Below, in pieces: positions 1 through 4,358 of a stretch of 5,177 nt of DNA. How positions within the stretch are numbered: position 1 is the stretch's first letter; the number at the start of each line of letters is the position of its first letter. Both the position numbers and the translations under genes were made by a program. The stretch comes from Gemmatimonas phototrophica (GTDB lineage: Bacteria > Gemmatimonadota > Gemmatimonadetes > Gemmatimonadales > Gemmatimonadaceae), in the NCBI GenBank assembly GCA_945870175.1, contig CAMBRJ010000247.1, forward strand, positions 1 to 5,177. Direction: 5' to 3'. A model generated the notes under the pieces. It saw only the letters and a list, made by a program, of their open reading frames with translations, made no database searches and was not told the origin of the DNA.

Positions 1-10
1 ACTATGTGCG

Positions 11-30
11 CGCAACCGCTTGCGGTTGCG
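11..30. repeat. Perfect 9-bp inverted repeat, two-base spacer
   Basis: CGCAACCGC and GCGGTTGCG are separated by TT; in RNA the fold would be eight pairs with a four-base loop. No T-run follows on the plus strand, and on the minus strand the window ends 10 bp later. It could be a leader hairpin of the minus-strand transcript from 77-105 or the stem of a terminator whose T-run is not visible. Confidence 0.55.
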
Positions 31-51
31 TCAGTTACTCTTTGTTGTCCC

Positions 52-68
52 GCCACGTTTTAGGTGGC
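52..68 (-). repeat. 5-bp hairpin in the proposed leader
   Basis: GCCAC and GTGGC enclose a seven-base loop. It would lie at the very start of the transcript from the promoter at 77-105. Short and possibly chance. Confidence 0.35.
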
Positions 69-76
69 AGCCTCCA

Positions 77-105
77 AAAGTACCAAGAAGAGCGCCGAAA
101 GTCAA
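77..105 (-). promoter_or_regulatory. Candidate promoter facing out of the left edge
   Basis: On the minus strand TTGACT (105-100, five of six) and, after 17 bases, TACTTT (82-77, three of six) preceded by TGG, an extended -10 context. Transcription would start near 70 and leave the window. No start codon with a frame appears in the 70 bp downstream, so the product, protein or stable RNA, lies further left. Confidence 0.42.
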
Positions 106-322
106 CCCCATTTTCTGGTCCGCGTCGCGCAATCCGTATGCGCTGACAACGGCAGAATCACCGGCCTTTCTTCCAGCAACGGCGCTCAGCGAACCGATGC
201 CGTTCATACTGCGGGGTCGCAAGTATGCGACTTTGATGCGTATTCCGCAACCCCCATGTTCAACCAACTCATCCCAACCGATCGCCATGCACCGCGGCGG
301 TTGGCTTGCCAGTGACCGGCAC
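106..322. other. Intergenic stretch without a supported gene
   Basis: Open frames here exist on both strands but none has a ribosome site, a sensible start or a recognisable product. The longest minus frame would start in the T-run of the terminator and run through the promoter at 77-105. The only structure seen is a perfect 6-bp hairpin at 216-231 (GTCGCA, loop AGTA, TGCGAC). Confidence 0.5.
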
Positions 323-347
323 AAAAAACGGCCGCTCAGAGCGGCCG
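323..347 (-). terminator. Rho-independent terminator
   Basis: On the minus strand an 8-bp GC-rich stem (CGGCCGCT / AGCGGCCG, three-base loop CTG) is followed immediately by six T (328-323). This is the only textbook terminator in the window. It ends transcription arriving from the right, meaning the proposed small unit at 348-630 and perhaps the tRNA cluster itself. Confidence 0.85.
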
Positions 348-380
348 CCGCAGACCGACGCTTTTCAGCATCGGGGAGGT

Positions 381-397
381 CCGGGTCTCAAACCCGG
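381..397 (-). repeat. 6-bp hairpin at the stop codon of the small frame
   Basis: CCGGGT and ACCCGG enclose a five-base loop that contains the TGA at 390-388. It resembles a tRNA T-arm superficially, but no matching acceptor strand or anticodon arm is found. It stands 34 bp before the terminator and could protect the 3' part of the transcript. Confidence 0.5.
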
Positions 398-549
398 CAG
401 CATCCAGAAGAGAACTCGTGTTCGGTCGATGCAACGATGAGCGTGTAGCGCACGGCTCGCTGAGGAGCCTGCCAGACAACACCACCAGCAACCAACAAAC
501 CAAGTACCAACCAGCCTGACAACGACAGCAAAAACTCAGAGAGCTTCAC
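388..549 (-). CDS. Small hypothetical single-span membrane protein (doubtful)
   Basis: A 53-codon frame starting at GTG 549, nine bases after GAGG (562-559). The product begins with a short polar KLSE segment, then ~22 hydrophobic residues (FLLSLSGWLVLGLLVAGGVV) followed by WQAPQR, so one membrane helix with a basic C-terminal flank, ending in a Cys-Cys-Arg-Val tail. The frame is open upstream to 651, but that GTG is inside the tRNA-Lys acceptor and cannot reasonably be the start. I do not recognise a family; the place before a membrane helix where SecE carries its conserved motif does not match. Codon choice is T-rich at third positions, unlike the GC-rich neighbours, so this may be acquired DNA, a non-coding RNA, or a chance frame. 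Promoter-like and terminator signals on both sides give some support. Confidence 0.3.
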   Translation of the reverse strand: MKLSEFLLSLSGWLVLGLLVAGGVVWQAPQRAVRYTLIVASTEHEFSSGCCRV

Positions 550-568
550 CGCGCCGAACCTCGGAACT

Positions 569-590
569 CGTTCGATGCGAACATCGAACG
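569..590 (-). repeat. Perfect 9-bp inverted repeat with a TTCG loop
   Basis: CGTTCGATG and CATCGAACG flank a four-base loop that reads TTCG on the minus strand, a stable UUCG-type loop in RNA (closed by G-C rather than the best C-G). No T-run follows, so it is not a terminator. It falls in the proposed leader, 19 bases ahead of the GTG at 549, and might influence translation or bind a protein as DNA. Confidence 0.6.
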
Positions 591-621
591 CCTGCGACAC
601 TCCGCCAAACCCTACGGCAGC

Positions 622-630
622 ATCATAACA
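622..630 (-). promoter_or_regulatory. Candidate extended -10 promoter (TGT TATGAT)
   Basis: On the minus strand TGT (630-628) directly precedes TATGAT (627-622), five of six bases of the -10 consensus in the extended TGn context. A -35 element 17 bases upstream is poor (TGCACT, inside the end of tRNA-Lys), as is common for extended -10 promoters. The start of transcription would be near 615. It would drive the small frame at 388-549 and end at the terminator 323-347. Confidence 0.4.
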
Positions 631-646
631 CCGACACCACCCCAAG

Positions 647-718
647 TGCACCCTGAAGGACTTGAACCTTCAACCTACTGATTAAGAGTCAGCTGCTCTA
701 CCATTGAGCTAAGGGTGC
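647..718 (-). tRNA. tRNA-Lys(CUU)
   Basis: A 72-base cloverleaf. Acceptor GCACCCT pairs with AGGGTGC, discriminator A at 647. D-arm GCTC/GAGC, anticodon stem GCTGA/TCAGT with loop CTCTTAA (anticodon CTT), T-arm GAAGG-TTCAAGT-CCTTC. CCA is not encoded. Reads AAG, the favoured Lys codon at high GC. It lies 37 bp after tRNA-Arg. A run of seven T (746-740, minus) in that gap has no stable hairpin directly before it, so I do not call a terminator there. Confidence 0.97.
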
Positions 719-755
719 GGTCCCGACCAACCTACCGCTAAAAAAACCGACGTGA

Positions 756-829
756 CGCGCCAGGAGGGACTCGAACCCCCGACCAACAGCTTAGAAGGCT
801 GCCGCTCTATCCATCTGAGCTACTGGCGC
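756..829 (-). tRNA. tRNA-Arg(UCU)
   Basis: A 74-base cloverleaf. Acceptor GCGCCAG pairs with CTGGCGC, discriminator G at 756. D-arm GCTC/GAGC, anticodon stem GCAGC/GCTGT with loop CTTCTAA (anticodon TCT), T-arm GGGGG-TTCGAGT-CCCTC with one G-T pair. CCA is not encoded. Reads AGA and, by wobble, AGG codons, which should be rare in a genome of this GC content. It lies 83 bp after tRNA-Pro with no terminator between, so it is probably co-transcribed. Confidence 0.97.
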
Positions 830-855
830 CTGCTTTGCCGCTGGTCTCCCTCGCG

Positions 856-884
856 GGATCCCAACATGGATCCTCGACGGATCC
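856..884. repeat. Three GGATCC palindromes at 11-12 bp spacing
   Basis: GGATCC occurs at 856-861, 868-873 and 879-884 in the spacer between tRNA-Pro and tRNA-Arg. The copies can pair with each other, so the precursor could form alternative short hairpins between the two tRNAs. The role, if any, is unknown. Confidence 0.5.
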
Positions 885-912
885 GCCACATCTAACACAT
901 CCTACCACGAGA

Positions 913-986
913 TCGGGGCGGCCGGATTCGAACCGGCGACCTCCTGCTCCCAAAGCAGGCGCGATACCGGGCTACGCTACGCCCCG
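913..986 (-). tRNA. tRNA-Pro(UGG)
   Basis: A 74-base cloverleaf. Acceptor CGGGGCG pairs with CGCCCCG, discriminator A at 913. D-arm GCG/CGC, anticodon stem CCTGC/GCAGG with loop TTTGGGA (anticodon TGG), T-arm GCCGG-TTCGAAT-CCGGC. CCA is not encoded. It is the first gene after the promoter at 1004-1032. The UGG anticodon can read all CCN codons when the wobble base is modified. Confidence 0.97.
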
Positions 987-1003
987 CAGATCAGCGGCCG
1001 CGT

Positions 1004-1032
1004 ATGTTATCCCTCGGGTGCGCCGAGGTCAA
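1004..1032 (-). promoter_or_regulatory. Sigma70-type promoter of the tRNA cluster
   Basis: On the minus strand TTGACC (1032-1027, five of six consensus bases) is followed after exactly 17 bases by TAACAT (1009-1004, four of six). Transcription would begin near 997, about ten bases before the mature tRNA-Pro end at 986. It sits 80 bp past the rdgB stop, so the tRNAs do not depend on the upstream operon, though read-through is possible because no terminator is seen in 1033-1111. Confidence 0.72.
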
Positions 1033-1111
1033 CGGGAACCCGCAAATCCGTGGCAACTTCCTGCACATGCACCGTACACGTGAAGGCGGCCGACGCCAAC
1101 TCGCTCAGGCC

Positions 1112-1858
1112 TTAGATCGACGCACGCGTCGAAATGAGTCGCTCGAACCGAACACGCACGGATGCAACCCGCATCAGGGCCGAGAACGCGCGACCGCGAT
1201 GACTGACGGTCGCCTTCGCCTCGCGTGTCACTTCAGCGAAGGTTGCCCCGAGGTCATCCGACAGGAAGTACGGATCATACCCGAAGCCGCCAGTCCCACG
1301 TTCGACGGCGAGTAACTCACCCGTCGTTTCCCCGCGGGCGACGGCCTCGCACCACTCCGCACCGCCACTCCAGGCACACGCCGCGGCGCACACATATCGA
1401 GCCCGACGAAAGTCCGATCCGGCACGTGCTGCGGTCGCGTGGACCTCTCGCTGTGCCAACTGCATCGCTTCCTGCAAGCACGCATTGTTTGCCGCATCGA
1501 GGGCAGCTCCCTCAAGATCGTCCCGCCCGGACCATCGCTTACTACGCACCCCAGGCCGACCGCCGAGGACATCAACCGACAGTCCCGAGTCGTCCGCGAG
1601 AACGATCGCACCAGTGAGGCGCGCAAAATATCGCGCCTTGGCGAGGGCATTCTCCTCGAACGTATCGAACGATTCGAGCGCATCTTCGTCAGGCGATTCC
1701 GTGAGGCCGAGATCGGCCAGCGTAACGACATGCACGCCGACCGAGGCCAGCAGCGGGACGAGCTCCTTCAGCTTCCCCGCACTGCGCGTGGCGAGCACCA
1801 CGCGCGCCTCAGGCATGCCATCACCGAGGGTGGTCGGCGAGGGCCCCAACGCGCTCAC
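1112..1858 (-). CDS. rdgB: dITP/XTP pyrophosphatase (Ham1/RdgB family)
   Basis: Hydrolyses ITP, dITP and XTP to monophosphate and pyrophosphate, keeping deaminated purines out of DNA and RNA (cytoplasm). Motifs present: VVLATRSAGKLKEL (20-33), TFEENALAKA (66-75), LADDSGLSVDVLGGRPG (87-103), GTGGFGYDPYF (188-198), and REAKATVSHRGRA (212-224) with the base-binding Lys215 and SHR. In the first motif the usual TxN is Thr-Arg-Ser, so the conserved Asn is Ser26. At 248 residues it is longer than the usual ~200: about 14 residues come from the GTG start at 1858, and the region ~130-157 carries an arginine/alanine-rich insertion. The GTG overlaps the rph stop (GTGA, coupling). ATG 1816 (Met15) would give the standard N-terminus and may be the true start; neither has a clear ribosome site. 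It is the last gene of the run; no intrinsic terminator follows. Confidence 0.95.
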   Translation of the reverse strand: MSALGPSPTTLGDGMPEARVVLATRSAGKLKELVPLLASVGVHVVTLADLGLTESPDEDALESFDTFEENALAKARYFARLTGAIVLADDSGLSVDVLGGRPGVRSKRWSGRDDLEGAALDAANNACLQEAMQLAQREVHATAARAGSDFRRARYVCAAACAWSGGAEWCEAVARGETTGELLAVERGTGGFGYDPYFLSDDLGATFAEVTREAKATVSHRGRAFSALMRVASVRVRFERLISTRASI

Positions 1859-2640
1859 CGCGGATTTGGGAACGGCTCGGCCAGCACCCGAAGCTGAAGC
1901 GCATCCAGCGTCTCGATACCCCGCACGGCGATTGACAACAACGCATCGAGCTGCTCGCGCGCGAACGTACCGTGCTCACCCGTGCCCTGCACCTCGACAA
2001 AGCGGCCTTCGCTGCTCATCACCACGTTCATGTCCACACCGGCCCGCACATCTTCCTCGTAGTCGAGGTCGAGGCGCGGCTGATCGTCCACCAGTCCGAT
2101 GCTGATGGCGGCCACGCGTCGCCGAACCGGGGACACGGGAATACGGCCGGTCTGCACCATCCAGGTGAACGCATCGTGCACGGCCACACAGGCACCGGTA
2201 ATGGCCGCGGTGCGGGTGCCGCCGTCGGCTTGCAACACATCGCAGTCCACTTTCACGGTGAACTCGCCGAAGCGAAAATCATCCAGCATCGCGCGCACAC
2301 TACGCCCGACCAGCCGCTGAATCTCCTGCGTCCGGCCTCCAACCTGCTGGCGTTCACGAGAGGATCGCGTCTTGGTCGCGCGAGGCAGCATCGAGTACTC
2401 GGCGGTGACCCATCCGTCGCCCGACCCGCGGCGCCACCCGGGAACGCCGGTCTCCACCGACGCGGCACAGAGCACGCGCGTCTCACCAAACGACACGAGA
2501 CACGACCCTTCGGCATAGGGGACAGCGCCGCGCTCAAGGCGCACCGGGCGCGTAGCGTCGTGGGCGCGCCCCACGCGCGCGGAGAGCACTGGGCGATCGT
2601 CATTCGTCAGGTTCGATCCGTTCACGGCAGCGTCAGCCAC
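1855..2640 (-). CDS. rph: Ribonuclease PH (tRNA 3'-trimming phosphorolytic exoribonuclease)
   Basis: Removes nucleotides after the mature tRNA 3' end using phosphate, releasing nucleoside diphosphates; acts in the cytoplasm as a hexameric ring. The 261 residues show the whole family layout: RPVRLERG (31-38), AEGSCLVSFGETRVLCAASVE (about 43-63), GWVTAEYSMLPRAT (76-89), GGRTQEIQRLVGRS (101-114), DCDVLQADGGTRTA (132-145) with the phosphate-binding GGTRT, and the metal-site aspartates in DYEEDVRAGVDMN (Asp197 and Asp203). About 18 N-terminal residues precede the usual domain start, and the common 'DGR' is 'VGR' here. The start used is GTG 2640, overlapping the rfaE2 stop by 8 bp; GTG 2625 is an alternative and neither has a strong ribosome site. 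It overlaps rdgB as GTGA. All three downstream tRNA genes lack an encoded CCA, so their precursors would need 3' trimming. Confidence 0.96.
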   Translation of the reverse strand: MADAAVNGSNLTNDDRPVLSARVGRAHDATRPVRLERGAVPYAEGSCLVSFGETRVLCAASVETGVPGWRRGSGDGWVTAEYSMLPRATKTRSSRERQQVGGRTQEIQRLVGRSVRAMLDDFRFGEFTVKVDCDVLQADGGTRTAAITGACVAVHDAFTWMVQTGRIPVSPVRRRVAAISIGLVDDQPRLDLDYEEDVRAGVDMNVVMSSEGRFVEVQGTGEHGTFAREQLDALLSIAVRGIETLDALQLRVLAEPFPNPR

Positions 2641-3121
2641 GCAGTTTCTCGATGGTGGAAGTTGTGGAGTGTCCGTCGACCAGCGGAATGACCACCACGC
2701 GTCCCCCGCGTGCGGTCACGAGATCCGCGCCAACGATAGTTTCCGGCGAATAGTCGCCGCCCTTCACAATGACATCGGGCTCGATGGCGCGCACGAGCTC
2801 GATCGGGGTATCTTGTTCAAACAGCACGACAGCATCGACGGCCTCGAGCCCAGCCAACACGGCAATCCGCTCGACCGACGTGCGAATGGGGCGCGCGAGC
2901 CCCTTGAGTCGCTTAACCGATGCGTCGCTGTTGACGCCGACCACCAACGCCGCCCCCTCGCGGCGCGCGCGATCGAGGACATCGACGTGGCCTGGATGCA
3001 GTAGATCGAACACGCCATTGGTAAAGACCACGTCGCCGCGCACGCTACGGCGCCAGATCGCAACCTCCTCGAGCGTCATGACTTTCGATGACGGGACCCG
3101 GGGGCCATCGTGCGTCACCAT
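2633..3121 (-). CDS. rfaE2: D-glycero-beta-D-manno-heptose 1-phosphate adenylyltransferase
   Basis: Transfers AMP from ATP to heptose 1-phosphate, making ADP-heptose for the LPS inner core (cytoplasm). The protein has 162 residues, the size of the stand-alone C-terminal half of bifunctional HldE, so the kinase (RfaE1/HldA function) must be encoded elsewhere. Motifs follow the family closely: FTNGVFDLLHPGHVDVL (33-49) with the nucleotidyltransferase HxGH signature at 42-45, VNSDASVKRLKG (63-74), LEAVDAVVLFEQDTP (92-106), VKGGDY (119-124) and the C-terminal STTSTIEKL (152-160). The ATG at 3121 has an AAGGAG site ten bases upstream inside the end of lptE and overlaps the lptE stop by 7 bp; an internal ATG at 3079 (Met15) lacks such a site. 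The Gly-Trp end of the reading frame overlaps rph by 8 bp. Confidence 0.93.
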   Translation of the reverse strand: MVTHDGPRVPSSKVMTLEEVAIWRRSVRGDVVFTNGVFDLLHPGHVDVLDRARREGAALVVGVNSDASVKRLKGLARPIRTSVERIAVLAGLEAVDAVVLFEQDTPIELVRAIEPDVIVKGGDYSPETIVGADLVTARGGRVVVIPLVDGHSTTSTIEKLRG

Positions 3122-3645
3122 TGCGACTGGACTCCTTCCACGAGATCGGAGATCAAGCTTTCGAGCGCGTTCTTCCGTCCGGCGACTTCACCCCCTTCGG
3201 CGTATTGTCCTTCACGCTGTAGCCCCTTCTTGCTGAGCAGGGTTCGGCCAGTGGTCTGATCGATGATCTCGACATCGAGGACGATGATGAGCCGTCGGCG
3301 CGTCGAGGTCGTTTGCCGACCATCGGCGCTGACACCGGCAGGCAAGTCGACGTCGTACTTCACCAACGTGCCACGCACCACGACGTCAGCGCGGGCGGCG
3401 GGCGCTTCGCGCAAGTTGAGGCGCTCTCGCAGTGCGGCGCGCAACTGCTCAAACACTTCGCGCTGCAATTCGGGAACCGCCGTTTGATTATCGAACGGCT
3501 CGATCGCCACGGTCTTCAACTGCTTGGGCAGGCCGCCACCGCCGGAGAAGCCGTAGCAGCCCCCCACCAGCGACAGTGCCAGCACCAGCGCGGAAGCCCC
3601 CCGCGCGGCACGCACGATGTTACGGACGGCGCCAGATGGCGTCAT
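3115..3645 (-). CDS. lptE: LptE-like LPS-assembly lipoprotein
   Basis: A 176-residue lipoprotein that probably plugs the LptD barrel and helps place LPS in the outer leaflet. Residues 1-29 form a lipoprotein signal with lipobox VGGC (Cys30). The mature protein begins CYGFSGGGGLP, then a strand TVAIEPFDNQT (~46-56), a helix ~58-76, and ADVVVRGTLVKYD (~85-97). These match in order the LptE pattern of an N-terminal 'V.I..F.N.T' strand followed by 'AD..V.G....Y'. The later part has RRRLIIVLDVEIID and a charged C-terminal helix. Length fits the family (about 160-200). The ATG at 3645 has a GAGGG ribosome site five bases upstream and lies inside the end of the preceding lipoprotein gene. Sequence identity to proteobacterial LptE looks low, so the name rests on layout, lipobox and the neighbouring rfaE2. 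A generic LptE-fold lipoprotein is the alternative. Confidence 0.8.
   Translation of the reverse strand: MTPSGAVRNIVRAARGASALVLALSLVGGCYGFSGGGGLPKQLKTVAIEPFDNQTAVPELQREVFEQLRAALRERLNLREAPAARADVVVRGTLVKYDVDLPAGVSADGRQTTSTRRRLIIVLDVEIIDQTTGRTLLSKKGLQREGQYAEGGEVAGRKNALESLISDLVEGVQSQW
3132..3137 (-). promoter_or_regulatory. Ribosome binding site of rfaE2 (AAGGAG)
   Basis: Reads AAGGAG on the minus strand, ten bases before the ATG at 3121 and inside the final codons of lptE. It is the clearest Shine-Dalgarno sequence in the operon and decides the upstream start over the internal ATG at 3079. Confidence 0.7.
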
Positions 3646-4327
3646 CGAATCCCTCGACGGTCGTGGTATCGGTCACGGCAATGGCCAGACGCCGCTTGCC
3701 TCGCTCATGAACATACTGCAATTGCCACTGCCCGTTGGCCCCACGCCGGCGCGACATCCACTCGATGACCTTGCCGTTTTCGATCCGCTCGACCCGTGCG
3801 AGGGTGGTACCGGCGAACGCGAGGCGCCACGCCCGACCGTCGGCGCCGGAGGCATCGCGCCCGCGCAGCACGCCGAGATCGGCCCGCAGTGTGTCGCCGT
3901 CGATCCGCGCGGTCGTGTCGCGGGTGGGCGGCAGCGCCAAGCGTCCCAGACTGGACCACAGCAGCGGCACGGGAGGGAGTAACCGCTTCACCAGGTCGAC
4001 GCCGGGGACGAACAACGAGTCACCAAGGAGAATGGCATAGCCGCCGGCCATCCCGTTTCGGAGGAAGAAGTCGAGGCGCGCCCGGTCCGGTGCCTGCGCC
4101 CGAACCGCCCCTTCCCCGTTGGCCTCGAACGTCTCGTCTTTGTAGGTCCACGTGAAGCGGAGCAGCTGCGCCCCGACGGCCATGGTCGTGGGCGGCAACA
4201 CCGCGCGCGTCGGCGAGCCCGCCAGAGGACGTGCAGCAGGGGCGCAGGAAAGCAGCACAGCCGAGACGACCGGGATCACCGCGAGCGGAGTCCTGAATTG
4301 ACGCGCGAAAGGGGCTCGTGCGTTCAT
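3620..4327 (-). CDS. Putative outer-membrane lipoprotein of unknown function
   Basis: A 235-residue protein that I do not recognise as a named family. The frame stays open for 145 more codons upstream, but that part lies antisense-like inside the isomerase gene. The ATG at 4327 gives a classical lipoprotein signal: Arg residues at 5, 9 and 12, a hydrophobic stretch ~15-26 and a lipobox LLSC with Cys28. No good ribosome site precedes this ATG, so the start rests on the signal peptide. The mature part has segments such as FEANGEGAV and PDRARLDFF, alternating strands, and a proline-rich piece followed by LLWSSLGRLALP. This recalls lipoprotein-carrier (LolA/LolB or DUF4292-like) beta-sheet proteins, but that is a guess. 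The C-terminus (FDDAIWRRP) overlaps the lptE start by 26 bp. Its position next to lptE favours a job in outer-membrane assembly. Confidence 0.8.
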   Translation of the reverse strand: MNARAPFARQFRTPLAVIPVVSAVLLSCAPAARPLAGSPTRAVLPPTTMAVGAQLLRFTWTYKDETFEANGEGAVRAQAPDRARLDFFLRNGMAGGYAILLGDSLFVPGVDLVKRLLPPVPLLWSSLGRLALPPTRDTTARIDGDTLRADLGVLRGRDASGADGRAWRLAFAGTTLARVERIENGKVIEWMSRRRGANGQWQLQYVHERGKRRLAIAVTDTTTVEGFDDAIWRRP

Positions 4328-4358
4328 GAATGGGCGTAGTGGCGGGGCGAGGATCGGG

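Noticed and set aside
31..324. Minus-strand 97-codon frame
   Set aside because: Its start is a TTG within the terminator T-run, and the promoter-like pair at 77-105 lies in it; no family resemblance.
20..448. Plus-strand 142-codon frame
   Set aside because: No recognisable product or ribosome site; it crosses a strong minus-strand terminator and the hairpin at 381-397, and the sequence is Pro/Arg-rich as chance frames here are.
371..450. A fourth tRNA or tmRNA suggested by the T-arm-like hairpin at 381-397
   Set aside because: No acceptor strand complementary to ACCTCCC, no anticodon arm, and the loop lacks the conserved TTC; no tmRNA tag sequence.
388..651. The small membrane frame as SecE, which often lies next to tRNA genes
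   Set aside because: The conserved SecE motif before the helix is missing, and no nusG or ribosomal protein genes follow.
740..746. Terminator after tRNA-Arg from the seven-T run on the minus strand
   Set aside because: No stable stem immediately precedes the T-run, and tRNA-Lys follows without its own convincing promoter.
1972..2691. Long plus-strand frame opposite rph and the end of rfaE2
   Set aside because: Both genes on the minus strand are unmistakable; a long antisense frame is expected from GC-rich codon structure, and its product is a low-complexity His/Arg/Ala-rich sequence.
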